Below, one piece after another: positions 1 to 12,930 of a stretch of DNA of 64,000 bases. The notes below the pieces were generated by a model. That model ran no database searches, was not told the origin of the DNA, and saw nothing but the letters and a program-made list of their open reading frames with translations. How positions within the stretch are numbered: position 1 is the stretch's first letter; every line of letters begins with the position of its first letter. Where the stretch lies: NCBI GenBank assembly GCA_963921425.1, contig OY992834.1, forward strand, positions 27,107,923 to 27,171,922, written 5' to 3'. The position numbers and the translations under genes were made by a program. The stretch is from Dryas octopetala (Eukaryota; Streptophyta; Magnoliopsida; Rosales; Rosaceae).

Positions 1-300
1 CCCAAAGATGAAAAAATACACTACTGAGTGCTCGGCACGCTGAGTGCTCGGTGGATGCAGAATCCTCATATGTATCTGTACATTTTTTAGGCTACAGATG
101 TATCTTTTTAAGTTGTAGATGACATGTTTAGGTTGTAGATGCAAATTTTAGGTTGCAGATAAAACTTTCAAATGCAAGTTATGTTTCAGATGCATCTGCA
201 AAGCGCTCGGTATACAGTTTGGTTCTACTTAATTTTTGGGCTGGTTGGAGTTTGACTTAAATTTTTTTCTCATTTTGGGTTTCTAATTAAAGCACCCAAA
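1..300. repeat. Dispersed GAGCGCTC-type repeat, partial copy
   Basis: The segment has two copies of GAGTGCTCGG near its start, then several short units built around 'ggttgtagatgcaa', and a pyrimidine-rich tail ending near 'taattaaagcaccc'. The same motifs recur at 36110-36480, 60330-60660 and 61800-62060. It is a truncated copy of a dispersed non-coding repeat whose class I cannot assign. No coding potential is visible. Confidence 0.5.
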
Positions 301-436
301 ACTTTGGTTATTCTAACATTATTGACTTCAAATTCTTTAACGCTCATGACAACCAAATTATCATCTAGTCTACCTTGTTTCATGTACTTGGGCCCAATTT
401 TTCATCAGAGGATATTTAAGACATGACAATAAAATC

Positions 437-866
437 ATGAGTGAGGCTATGCAGACCACCCTTAGTTGCTGAGTTGACTACCCTAATATATTATTTTCAA
501 CTTTTTTCCTATTTTACCATTTATTGCAAAAACATGATAAAATCACCCAGATACATTTGGTGGTCATCTACCGAAATATCTACCAATGTTCGGCAGATAA
601 GTGTCAAATAAATACAAATATTTCGACAAAGAACTGTCGAATGCCTTTTTCATTTCCATTCGGTGGTTATCCACCAAATAATCCACCAATGTTCAGCAGA
701 TAACTGTCGAATAACCATAAATATTTTCGGTAATAATTGTCGAATGACCCGACGAACAAAATTGAAATTTTTTGTTTTAAGAGTAAAATTGAAATTTTGA
801 AATAGGATGGTTAACTCAGTAATTTAGGGTGGTCGAAATAAAACTGGCGTAGAGTCATTGGGATCC
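437..866. mobile_element. Candidate TIR MITE with internal tandem duplication
   Basis: The left part (about 455-485, 'gaccacccttagttgctgag') is the approximate reverse complement of the right part (about 805-835, 'ctcagtaatttagggtggtc'). Between them lies an imperfect tandem duplication of roughly 105 bp sharing 'ccaccaatgttc(g/a)gcagataa' and 'gtcgaatg'. This fits a short non-autonomous DNA transposon. Exact ends and a target duplication could not be fixed. The flanks share a diverged sequence around 'ctaccttgtttca...gggcccaatt' (about 368-400 and 908-940). Confidence 0.4.
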
Positions 867-1807
867 AAATTTTGGATCCTAGTATTATTGTAAGGTCTAA
901 AGCTACTCTACCTTCTTTCACGGACTAGGCCCAATTGCACGTTCAAACTTCCTCTAATACCAAGTATCTTAGCCCGTGGTAAGATTATTAACTCTTACAA
1001 AACCAACTTCTAATAAAATAGTGCTTTGTTGACCCAAAAAAAAACCGTGCTTTATAATATTATAAATTCTTGTTGAATATGAATTTTCTTTTATTGGTTT
1101 TGCTAGCATTTGGAGCACATGAAATTTTCTTCTATGAAGCGTATAAATGATAAGTATTTTGGGTCTATATGAATGATGAGTTTAACTGAGAGATTAGGGA
1201 GTTCTAGGAGCTTTTTTTAGTTCATGATTTGCATCCAAAGCACAATATGATTAATAATAGTTCGGATTAGTATTAGACCATGTAACATGACTAAATTCTA
1301 TTGGTCAAAAAAAAAAAACATGACTAAATTCTCTATCTGACATAATTAATTAAACGAGTCAAGTTAAGTTTAACTAATCCTTGATATGAATATGAATTGA
1401 CTAAACACAAATACAACACAATTTCTAAGAGCCCATGCTGATCACATCATCAAGTCATACCCCCTCAGCATCATGAGGGCCCCAAATCTCATTGCACTTC
1501 CTTCTGTTAGAGACTTTTTAGTGATTGTGTTGTATTGAGCACTGGGAGTTACAAGCCCTCCCACTATGCAATTTCTCATCTGAATCTCATATTTCACTTA
1601 TAAGAGGTCAAATTATATGGATTTCATTTTTACTCCAGCAGAACGTGTTAAAAGGGTAATAAAAAAAGGAAAAAAAAGGGGGGAGGACCATAGCCTTCAG
1701 CTAGTCTATGTATACAAAAGGAAAAAGACCGAATTATAAGGGCAGAAAAAAAAAATTCAAGAAGCAAGCAAACACCGATTTGTCTAAAATTTGTGCCAAT
1801 TGATGCT
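867..1807. other. AT-rich spacer downstream of BIG BROTHER
   Basis: No open frame, RNA gene or clear repeat is supported here, apart from homopolymer A runs. The right part, from about 1640, should contain the 3' untranslated region of the minus-strand BIG BROTHER gene. Confidence 0.4.
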
Positions 1808-4800
1808 TTAATGCCTTGATTCTTCACCGAATACCTCGAGGTTGCAAACTGGGCATATCTAAACAAACAAAATAGATAAAGAGAGTAAGTTTGTGGGATC
1901 AAAATGAAAAGAGAGCAAAATTCATTATTCTGAAAGGTCAAGATTTTAAGGCGTTGGCCAACCTTGTTGATGCCGAGCCATTTGCTGATGCATTCGCTGT
2001 GATAAGCATGTTTGCATGGCAAATTGATTTGTCGATCTCCTCTTTTGTACCTCATCTGGCAAATCACACACCTGCTTTGGCAAACAGTAGTATTAATGAG
2101 AAAATGCAAAAAGCTTAAAAGAGAAAGAGGATTCCCCTGCCCTCCATTTTTCTGAAATTACTTAAAGAATTAAAAAAATAAATGTTCTCCCACATGGTAG
2201 CAGATTTCCCAATCAGCACTAAAAATTAGATAACTTCTACGACACATACCAAATGAACAAATCATAACATAAAGGAGAATAATTAGGGGGCCCTCAATGA
2301 AGTTGTCCATGTTTAAAGAGCAATAATATGCCAATAATTCTATTATTGTTTTCAATAATTCTATGGTTGGAAAACATTGTTGAGACAGTCCCTAAAAACA
2401 AAAGGCAGCACCAACTCTTTTACATCTTTTTAACTCTAAGGATAAGGTTAGTGGATGGTTCATCTTAGAGTTTGCTAAGACAACTCTTCTCGAGAAATTA
2501 TATTCCCAGTCACTATATCTATAAGGTGGTTTACTTCTCAAGTGTATTGCAGATGATGATGGTAAGTCACCCTATTTCGGAAGTAGTCCTTCAAATAGAT
2601 AGAATTCAAGTAAGCAAAAATGCTCATTTCTGGTAATTGCACAAATTTTCAGCTTGTCTAGAGAGGGAAAAATGGAAAGAGAGAGGCAATCACATTTAGC
2701 TCTGAGATGAGGAAAAGAAACGCAAAGGAAAAGATAAGTACTAAAAATAGGTTTACTGCTTTAGGTGAATAAAATTATAAAAGACTACAGTATTCGATTG
2801 TACATAAGCTAGAATGTTACCTCTCTCCAGATTTCTTTCTTGAGAAGAAGCTTCCACACTTGTATTTTGACGTTGGAAGCAAACAAATAAGTTCGTCGGA
2901 AAGACCTCGGCTTTGAGTGCCAACTGCCTCACCCAAGTCAAGCAATTCCTGGGACCAATATAAAATAAAACTTGTCTAAAACATTTGGTTAACTTTGAAA
3001 TCCAGTCTATGTTTCCAGCAATAAACTCTCAAACCATATTTTCATAAAAAGAAGACAATGACAACATCACAGAGAATATTAAGCTTCTATGGAGAAGGAA
3101 TAGGTAGCTGAATTGTGTCTTATATACTTGACATGGGTCAGGGTCCCAGGGATAATAAGTTGAGCAAATATTGCAATAATTTTCTATGGAATATGTATCT
3201 CAATGTCACCAGCACCTTGGTCTTGGGACATAAGAGATAACAACTCATTACCCCTTGGCTTTTACAATATCATGCTCTAAAGTACGTACTGTTGATATCT
3301 TGTTGATGCAACACATTTGTGGTCAGCATATGAAACTGGAAATCATCTTGATTTCAAAATCTATAGAATCATGAAAACATAGTTTCATGCATTAATAATT
3401 CAGACAAGCAGGCAAATAAGTTTCTGTGGGCATGAATGTGCAACCACCAGGTTTGTGTTAATGCTTCATATTCCTCTCTTGAAAAATGGGGAGGGGAGGT
3501 GTGTTAAAATTCTACTTCCACAAAGATTTACTTCATCTGAGAAAGCCAAGCCACAATAACAATGCAGGATAGTAGGATAAGGAACATAACAAACCTCATA
3601 GGTCATGTTATCAGGATCAATGTTCTCTTGCCATACAACCTGGAGAAATACAGAGAGAAAATGGCTGAATTGTAACATAAGTACAGTGCAGGAAATGAAG
3701 CTCAAAATACCTAAGTGCATATATTCCAAAACAAATTTATAGAGATTAATTGCATAAAAATATGCAGCAAAACTAACCATAATATAGCAGAAGGAAAATC
3801 ATGCAACAGCACAAACATCAGAGCAAGATCCATACCTGAGAAGTAATTGCATTTTGCTGATTTGGAATGCCTGAAAAAGCAAATGAAAATTCTTTATGAT
3901 TAGAGATATAGTGTTCCAATGACTGGTTAAATTATAGTTCACAAAACCCCGCTCAAGAAAAGAAATATCAGCTCACTAAACATTAAAAAAGCATGATAGA
4001 TATAATTGAAAAGCCAAATGAAATAAAGACACCAAAGCTCCATGCAGAAACCAATCATACTTTAATATTTGAGTCCATACAGTAGAGGGCTGGCCAAACA
4101 GAAAAATGAATTGGACTAAAATTTGATTTCAAATTCAAAGCACAAGGAGACAAGCATAATAATAAGGTAACTTTTAATGAATTGACAAAATTAGGCATCA
4201 ATTCTAATAAAGTGTATAATCAATTGTAACCAATTTTCAGTATAGGGATAACAAATAAATAAAGGTAAATTTGACTAACATTCTTCAGGTGTAGCTTGAG
4301 CTTCCATGACCACATCATCTTCTGGCTGTGAATCAATGGTTGCAGGCTCTTCTGAATTCATCATTGAAGGGTATTCCCAAGTCCTCCTGCTGATGTCCAT
4401 TCTAGGCAAATGATCATTTACCTCATAAGGACCATAATATGAAGCATTCCCCGGACCAGAGAATCCAAATTTGTATGAATTCATATTCATTGACCAGTAT
4501 GCAGTTTCCTGTACATACAGCATATAAAGTCACCATAAGTAAAATTTCGGTTCATGAAAATGATGTACAGTATCTTATTGAGGAAAATGCTAAACATAAG
4601 GACATCTTGAATACAACTAAATCATAATATACTGTGCTTTTCACCAAATTTGTGGACTAGTTAAAAATTGACATTCACAATTATAAATATAACATCAATA
4701 AAGGCATTAGAACATTTGAGCTTCCCCAATTGTTTCAAATTAATTCACAGTAAAAATGATCATCATAACCTAATAAATTCCAAGAATTAATTTACTTTAG

Positions 4801-5170
4801 ACTGTCTTTGTTTAGAAAAGGAAAGAATCCAATGCATGTAATATAGAAAAGAGCAAACAAATGCATCAGAACAAATACCCAAATTCACAAGCAACATGGG
4901 CCTAAAACAACCTTACAGTATCTAACCACTGCCAAAAGCAAGAACAATCTAATGGGGCAGCAAACAACATGTCATCAAAGAATAACTTTCATATCAAGAG
5001 CAGATTCAAAATGGAAAAACCAAACATGCCTGATCATGCATCGGCATGGCGTGAGCATAATTCGCTGGCAAATGTGAAAGACCTTCAAAGAAGTCCATGA
5101 AGCTTTCAGTGCCCGTGTAAGGAAAGCCGGTGTCCATGTAATGCACCTCCATTTGTCTATACCCGTTCAT
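1808..5170 (-). CDS. BB: RING-H2 E3 ubiquitin ligase, BIG BROTHER type
   Basis: This is the family of BIG BROTHER/EOD1, an E3 ubiquitin ligase that limits organ size by restricting the duration of cell proliferation. Coding exons, in transcript order, are 5030-5170, 4280-4508, 3836-3870, 3595-3639, 2821-2948, 1963-2071 and 1808-1858. All phases join cleanly to give 245 aa, close to the Arabidopsis protein (about 248 aa). The C-terminal RING-H2 has every ligand: C194, C197, C212, H214, H217, C220, C231, C234. The middle carries the family motifs YKFGFSG and DPDNMTYEELLDLGEAVG. The N-terminus MNGYRQMEVHYMDTGFPY supports the start at 5170. The first coding intron has a GC rather than GT donor; the other five are GT-AG. 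The promoter is probably lost in, or beyond, the N gap upstream. Exon joins are inferred from frame and family conservation. Confidence 0.93.
4509..5029 (-). other. GC-AG intron in BIG BROTHER
   Basis: After the codon for Q47 the minus strand reads CAG|GCATGT, and the intron ends in TACAG. No GT donor nearby keeps the conserved join MHDQ-ETAYW, which aligns with the same junction in the family. GC-AG introns are a known minority class in plants and usually keep a strong AG before the donor, as here. Confidence 0.75.
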
Positions 5171-5180
5171 TTTTGCACCA

Positions 5181-5644
5181 CTAATCAAACTGAGATTCAC
5201 ATAACAAGCTACAAAGAAAACATAAAAAAAGGAAATGAAATCATTCAAAATTCACAGGAAAAAAAAATGAAATTTAAAGTAAAAAAATAATAAATATATA
5301 TATTTTCATAGTTCTTGGGGACTGAGTTTTCTAACTACAAACAACATATAATCATAAATTTTTCAACGATTATTTTTGGAATGAATGTATGGCAAAATGA
5401 AAACATAATTTACGAAATTTTCCAAATTTAGGGAAAAACAAGGAAATACTTTTCAAAGACTGAAGCAGAATTGAAAAACCTGTTTGGCTACTAAGCAAAT
5501 AAAATGCAGTATTTGAGAAAACGTGAGCCGAAACAACCAATTGGATATAAAATAGAAAAGAATTTAAAACTTTCTTTTTGTTTTGTTTTGTTTTTCTCGG
5601 TAGCCAAACAGATGAGAAGGCTTTGTTAAGTAAGAAGAAAGTAC
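5181..5644 (-). other. Probable 5' UTR intron of BIG BROTHER
   Basis: On the minus strand a good donor (GAG|GTACTT, exon edge at 5645) and an acceptor (GATTAG|TGG, exon edge at 5180) bracket an AT-rich stretch ten bases upstream of the start codon. This predicts a leader intron of 464 bp. The leader exon runs from 5645 towards the N gap. It is inferred from signals only. Confidence 0.45.
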
Positions 5645-5715
5645 CTCATTAAACGAAACCTTCACATTCCGCTGCGAAACAAAAATCAGAGAAGAAAATG
5701 AGAGCGAATCAGAAA

Positions 5716-5915
5716 NNNNNNNNNNNNNNNNNNNNNNNNNNNNNNNNNNNNNNNNNNNNNNNNNNNNNNNNNNNNNNNNNNNNNNNNNNNNNNNNNNNNN
5801 NNNNNNNNNNNNNNNNNNNNNNNNNNNNNNNNNNNNNNNNNNNNNNNNNNNNNNNNNNNNNNNNNNNNNNNNNNNNNNNNNNNNNNNNNNNNNNNNNNNN
5901 NNNNNNNNNNNNNNN
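5716..5915. other. Assembly gap, 200 N
   Basis: Exactly 200 unknown bases. The round number may be an arbitrary scaffold spacer, so real spacing may differ. It separates the BIG BROTHER leader from retrotransposon-like sequence and probably hides the promoter. Confidence 0.98.
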
Positions 5916-7614
5916 AAATAAGTTGAGGTATGCCTCAACAGAAGGAGCCTGTATATATGTATACACCTATATACATATATATATAAATATTTATAATTAA
6001 TATTTCCATAATATAAATATTTCATATTTATTATTATGGGCTTTGCCTAAATCCAACTTACTTGGGCTTTGGGTATTGCTTAGGTCCAACCCAAATATCA
6101 ATTATAATTACAAACCCAAATCTAATTTGAACTTTAATTAAATTCTCAATAATTAATTTCTAACCCAATTAATTAATTAATCTCATTAATTAATTTCATC
6201 TTCCATCTATCGTTTTATTGCTTGGTCATCAATCTTATATAAGTGTGACCTCTTAGGTTCTAATTCTTCTGACACTGGAATTTATCGTCTTCCTTTGAAA
6301 ACATTTCTAAAATAAGAATAATTAATAAATTATATTTATTAATTAATTCTTCATTCAACAAGTCATGAGTGATGCCTATCAGAATATCATGACTACCCAG
6401 AACAACCAGAAAGTTGGTGAACCTATTTAATTATTATCGAATTGTAATATATCCTTCTGTCATACAATAACCCGAATATAAACAATAGAGGATGAAAAAT
6501 TCTTTGTCAATCCCCTGTAAATATTTTTATGTCTAGACATCTTCTAACAGATGTTGTCCAATCTATATAATTTGAGAATTTTTTTTTTCTCAATTTATAA
6601 TGCAATGCTCTGGCCAGAGTCTCCAGGACAACTATCATAGAAAGTCAAATAGGTTATTTGCCTTCTTTACGAAAGATGACAGATTCTTTGTTGTACGACT
6701 ATGATCCTTCGTACATGAATCACTAGACTCAATCCATACGCACTCGAAGTTCCTTAGTCAGATATGGGTACATTGTATAGTCAAAGTCTAACCACGCATG
6801 TACAAGGCGACCCATAGTGTCTCAGATCAAATGATTTTTTATGACGTTATAATTCAATATTCTTGTTTGACATGTCATAAAACTCTATACAAGAATTCCT
6901 TTTAATGGTCATGTTCAGTGAACTTAATCTCCAATTAAATACCCACTTGTTTATCATAGTGTATACCTACACGAATGATTTGAGACTTATCATCCACCCT
7001 AAGGGCCCGTTTAGTAAGCTTGAGAAAGTAAACTAGGAATTTGAAGCAATAAATGCTATGTTTGGTCAGTTTTTCAATTGTACCCTAATCTATTATTTAT
7101 TTTGAAATAATAGCAGGGTTAGTTTTGTCCAAAAAGAAGCAATAAATGCTTTCCCAAGAGGGGGAAATCAATTTCATTGCTTCAGCAAGGGTTTCATTTC
7201 CTCCCAATAAGGGCATCAGATTCCTTTGGGTCGGGAATTGATTTCCCTTCTCTGTACTTACCAAACATGGAAATAGAATTGATTTCTCATTATCAGTCCT
7301 CCAAAACTTAAACCAAACGGGCCCTAAAAGGTACTGATATAACAAATGCTGATATAGAAACACATATCCAATATGTGATCCGTTAGGTAGGAACATCTTT
7401 AGGAAATAAGAACTAAGGAGTAAAAGTCTCACATATTCTACTCACAAAAATACTCTCTCCTTATCTTAATATCCATTGACATTTTATTTATTGGTTCAGT
7501 ATATCACATACATTGATATATGATACATAAAATAGACTTTGCCCTTATGTATATTTATTTAATTAATTCCTAAAATTCCTATTATAAATTGACTTTTAAG
7601 GCATACATCTAACA
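5916..7614 (-). repeat. Probable LTR or solo-LTR fragment of a retrotransposon
   Basis: This non-coding AT-rich block begins, read on the minus strand from 7614, with TGTTAGATGTATGCC, a typical LTR-type TG start. It runs without coding potential to the N gap. Its left edge carries the palindrome 'ttgaggtatgcctcaa' (about 5931-5946). The internal composition resembles plant LTRs. A partner LTR is not visible, so it is either a solo LTR or cut by the gap. A Tourist-like MITE (7003-7324) lies inside it. Confidence 0.4.
7003..7324. mobile_element. Tourist-type (PIF/Harbinger) MITE, 322 bp
   Basis: The termini are GGGCCCGTTTAG and, from the other end, GGGCCCGTTTGG. They are flanked by TAA on both sides (7000-7002 and 7325-7327), the 3-bp target duplication (TAA/TTA) of Harbinger elements. 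There is no coding capacity, so it would need a transposase in trans. It lies inside LTR-like sequence and is therefore the younger insertion. Confidence 0.85.
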
Positions 7615-10600
7615 CTTTGTACTATCAATATCGACATGATATAACAACACATGTCAAATCTCACAGGTGTAGCCCCAACTCAAAAGCGGCTTAATCACCA
7701 ACCAAGAATGCATAACATAATATCAAATCATATGGACACAACTCCCATTGAGGAAATATCACCATTGATCATATCAAAATAGTGGAGACTCGTGTTATGT
7801 ACGAACAACGAGCTATGACTGTTACCAGAAGTCCAAGACATCTCAGTTGATGTCATCATACTAGAAAGTCAAGGATCCCCAATTGAGCAGACCCGTAGGA
7901 AAACCATACTCTCCACCACTTTGACTGTATTGGAGATGTTCCCACTCAAGGATGTGTGAAATGCACACATAACAACCGTTTATCAAACATTATGATTCTT
8001 GGTTACCAAATAATTTATTACTCCAATTATGAGTTCCAATTATGTAAGGTAGGCTACACAATGATCAAATAAAAGATTATGTGAATTCTCTAAAGTGTGC
8101 CCCTAATTCATTTTAATTATTCAACAAACACACACAAACTGCCTCTAAATTAGGTGAAGGCTCTAACCCCTAATTTAATTAACTCAAACGAGCTTTTATC
8201 GAATACTCCTTACCTGTTGTACCTCAAAACAATATATGCATCAGAGTCACTTGTCTTGAAAATACCTGAGACCTCAACGCCCCTAACGAGTGTGTTAAAA
8301 TCTCAAGTACTCCCTAAACAAGTACATTATGCATCTTAATTCAGAGTTCAAGGGGTATTTAAGTTCTCACACTCTAAAAGAAATTCTCTCAATTTTAAAC
8401 CAATAACTTAAAAGTTATTAGCAACTTAGTTTAATGCTATTTATTAGTATATTCCATTACTAAGTGTGAACTACTAACACTTAGGTTTCTTATGAAAATC
8501 TTAGCCTAATAGCTAAGGGGACAAGTAGACAAACAAGTGAAGTCTTTAGTCCTTAATCTAATTATTTTATGTTTCGAACAATTTTCATTTCAAACATTTA
8601 TAAATAAGTGAGCATGTAAAATAACCATTACATTTACCATTTTTAGAATTGAGTAATTAACTTATAGAAATTAGGTCAATAACATAACTCAGATAATGTT
8701 AATCCAAACAGCCCACACTGTACTCATATACCAACTCAATCGATATAGCATAATCAGCAATTAAACTATGTCATCACACCCATCTGAGGTATCACTTCTC
8801 GATCATATGGTCACTGGTTTACAAACCATAATTATTTCCACAATCCTTATAAAATAACAATTTCCATATTAATTCACATATTAACCAAAATGATCAACAA
8901 ATTGTCAATAGTAAATTAAATTGTTCAATATCAGCCCGTACCACACAATTCAAGCAAGTAAGTCAAGCACACAATTATGCAATCACCCTTATTCATGTTT
9001 ATGTCTATACTAAATGATGCGAATTAAACAATAGTGGTTTACTCACCTGGGTTTCGAGCAAACCCCATTTAGCTTTCTCAGCACCACCAACATTACTTAA
9101 TCTTCTTTTTGGGTAACTGGAAATCCAGATCCGACAATAACTTAGTTTATGAGGAAAAACCGGCAAAGTTTTGGCATGACCTTTCCTTTCAGTTATCAGT
9201 TTCCAAAAAGTCCTAGAAGCCAATCTACTAAGACCGTACCTCTATACTTTTGGAAAACCTAAGGGTTTATATATACTTAAGTTCAATTTTAACTTAGGTC
9301 GAGAAGGTTGATAGATATGAACCTACAACGTGACCAGGTCAGTACATGAGGAAACTGAGAGAGCTCTGGCTCAGTACCTAACGCATGTATGCTCATGGAC
9401 TGACCTTAGTTATCATGTCGTTTAGTTACCACTGATATGACCTCAATATTTAATTAAGTTGATTGATTGACAAGGATAAACACGTCTTAGTTTGTAACAA
9501 TTCTATTATCCAATTCAATTTGAAATAATCCAACTTAATTAATTAAACATGCTTAATTTCTAAATTAAAGCCTAGAAATAAATAGATAGAGAAGGTTGAG
9601 AAAAATACCTAGTTGTAGACCTCCTTAGCTTAAAATCTCAACCGAACGAATTAACAACTAACACAAGGGTTTAAAGCCTAATTAATAATCAAACTTAATC
9701 TAATTAATTTTACCAAGTTCAAGGTTCTCAAGGTATCTCATCGGTGTACCTTACCTTCAGGACGAGTCGGAATTTTGGCAAAGTCTAGCTCCCTACAAAT
9801 TGTCAAATATTTGATTGTTATGTTGTGAGTGCAAAATTCTTATGGACACCCAATGGAACAACCCAATCAAATATTTAACTAGGAACTATTTCAAGAATGA
9901 AACTTGTTTCAAGATAAATTTTGAAGTAAGAGACTGCTAACAAGTGGTTTTTCTCAAAGGTAGAATTGAAAAAAATACCAAAAATGGAAATTTCTCACAA
10001 TTCTAGAGAGAAGCTCTCAACTCTCTAAGAATTCAGATTTGCACAAGTGAGAGAAATGAAGGAGATGGCCTTCTATTTATAGGAGAGGAGGTGGGGAATG
10101 AATGGTTGTGATAATTGCTTCTTGAATGGATGGGGAATGAATGGTTGAGATTTGTCCAAAAAAATGCAAATCAAAGGCTAAAATTAAATCAGGTAGTGCG
10201 GTACTCGTCGGGTCGAGGCACGAATCTTCTGTGAGTGTAAATGAGTATATTCGGTTGGAAAATGGGTAGAAGAATCGGGTAGGCACGCAGGTCAGAATCT
10301 GAGAGAACGAATTGGGTAGTCGACCCGTTACCAAGACATGCGGATCTTGGGTCCGATCTATAGGTGGACGTCGTGTTGGGCATGGGTTTGTCCGTGTGGG
10401 CACGGTTTCAGCCACTCGTGTCACGCCATGTGTTAGTCCAGTCAGGATTTCTATTTTCCTATTTTCTAAAAATCTTCCAGACTTAGAAAAATTCACCAAA
10501 AATTCATCCGAGATCCGAAAAATCCTACAGACTCGTAAGATTGAGTACTATTCATCTAAGGTCTCAAAACAACATTTTGATTTCCATAAATTTTATGAAA

Positions 10601-10900
10601 AATCTAACTTCCCAAAATTAAATTCTGAAAAATCAAATAATAGCCTAGAAATGATTATCCAACTTCAAAAATTCATAATTCCTTCATCCGAACCAAACGT
10701 CGTTATTCTCAGAAAATCGAATTCTACGCTAACAAGGCCTATCCTTATTCACTTAGTATTCAGAAAATATGTCAACACAAAGGAATAAAACTTGATTCCT
10801 ATTTAAAATAAGTCGAGAAATAAAATAGCAAGGCAGTAAAAAGTAAGGAAAAATTAAGGTTACGACAATTAGGCATTATACAAATACAAATTTATGATAT
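7615..10900. repeat. Retrotransposon-like non-coding DNA, unresolved
   Basis: This stretch has no supportable gene. Composition and phrasing (long, slightly pyrimidine-biased stretches with scattered stops; a GC-richer patch at 10190-10440) resemble LTR or internal non-coding sequence of a gypsy-type element or a large retrotransposon derivative. The minus-strand frame at 10077-10499 is short, compositionally biased and matches no family I know. No second LTR or target duplication was found. Confidence 0.3.
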
Positions 10901-12930
10901 TACCATTATACCTTCATCAAAAGAGAGTATAGAATGTGCAATAGTTCAGGTCAATAGGCAATTCAATACAAGCCCATTGACCTCTTTTTTCAATTATTAA
11001 CTTGACACAAGTTTGTTTTGTTATAATGGTTTAAGTCAATAGTATAAGTCAATATATATATATAAATATTTTTGTATATTCTCTTACTTAAAATTTATAA
11101 ATTTATTTATTTTAAAAATTATACCATTGAAATTATATCAATAAGATCTTTTAAATGAACTCAATATTTAATATTTTTTAATAATTTAAATTAATACCCA
11201 AATTTAATAAAAAAACCATAATTCATATTAATACCCAAATATGTTCACAAGGCCCAAACATTAACAAGCAAGATGGCCCAATATCAAGCACGTTCATGTG
11301 CTGATGTTGCAGTAAACCTGCGGGGCTCACGCGCAGGGCAGCCATTTTTACCACTTTCTCTCTCCTACTGTTACCTTTTTTCATGGTTGGTTCTTTTATT
11401 AACCCTAGCTCAATTGACAATTGTCAAATCAGTTTTTTAATCTCTCAATTGCTATTTCATTTCATTTATTGTCAATTGACACCCATTGCAAACCATTTTT
11501 GTTTCAAATTGTCAATAAATGCCAATTGAATTGTCAATTGATCTTCATTGCACATGATGTTCTATTCCAATCTCAAATACCGTCTTCTTTTAGTTAATGA
11601 AAGCACAGATTTACCGTTCAACAATATTTTCATTCCACATTTTGTATTTTTTATTGCTTAATTCTTGATATTCTCATTTATCACCAAAAAAAAAATTATT
11701 TTCTCTGATAATTTTTTTTTAAGAGTAAAATCGGATTAAAAAAATATAGGGGACTAACTAAACAAATTTGGGGTTCAAATAGAACCACCTAAATTTTATT
11801 TATTTGTATTCATTTTTCAATTTCCATTAGTATTTCTAGTAAAACTATATCTTGATAATCATCAGTCTAAGAATATGCAGACAGTTGATGAGGTGTGACA
11901 ATTATAGCACAAAGTGTATGGATTGGGTTCATCCCCAATTAAACCAGTTGTAGAATAATGATAACCATTTGACAACACCCCAAATGACTCTCCATAATCC
12001 ACATCCCTTGTTCTACAGTTTAGAGCAGAGTGGAACTGATGACATCCTAAAACGAGTCATAAAGTATTTTAAGACATTACCCATACTTTGGTGCAATCCT
12101 ATGTCATTTGATGGCAAAAGAAACAACACAGATACGAGTTTATGAATGCAAAATGCATGTAATCTGTTTCGTAATTACCCAACAGCCAGAAGAACCTCCA
12201 ACGGTGTAAAGTGGTGAGCTTAACCACCTGAGGCTAAAGTGGTACATTGTAAACATGATCACAAAGATCATTAAACATGGGAAGCTAAAAGCATAATATA
12301 ATCAAGAAAAATGTACCATATAGCTCCTCAGACACCACAAAACGATCAAAATTGCATTGAAAAAACAGGTTAGTATTCTCATGGCAAGAAACAGAGAAAA
12401 AACACTACATTATTCTTCCATAACTTCCAAAAAAAAAAAGGGCAAGGATTTTTATATGATTAAGGATTCATCAAAATGTTGTTCATAGAATTCATCAAGG
12501 TGCATTGAAACACAATTTAAAAACAGTTACGAAAAAGCTAAGGAACTCTTCCTCCATGTTAACTACCCATTTGCAAAGAAACTGTTCCAAGAAAAAGCAT
12601 GGTCTTACAAGGGTGCACAACTTGACATCTTTAAAGGAAACATCCGTTTCAAACTTCATAAACAAAAAATAAATATAAAAACACCACATCAATTAACCTG
12701 CAAATCATATTGAATGAAACTCCAAGATGAGTGGCATTTTCCACCACTCAAAATAAATCCCTGGTTTATGGGAACAAAAATGAATCCCTTAGTAAAAATT
12801 GTTTCTGGGATTAGCTCCCCTATATCTGAATTATTAAGGAAAAATTTGCCGAAATAAGTAGTTCTTCAGACTCAAAAAAAGATTTTCATCACCATCTAAT
12901 GCTCTATCTGGTTCAGGAGAAAAGACATTC
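10901..12930. other. Intergenic spacer and 3' flank of the ADP/ATP carrier
   Basis: AT-rich sequence with several 'ttgtcaattgaca'-like short palindromic motifs at about 11410-11545. The last few hundred bases before 12931 should contain the carrier's 3' UTR on the minus strand. No further gene is visible. Confidence 0.4.

Noticed and set aside
5564-6025. Open frames spanning the N gap on both strands
   Set aside because: They are open only because N codons contain no stops.
10077-10788. Frames on both strands in GC-richer patch
   Set aside because: No motif, no splice context, located in repeat-like DNA.
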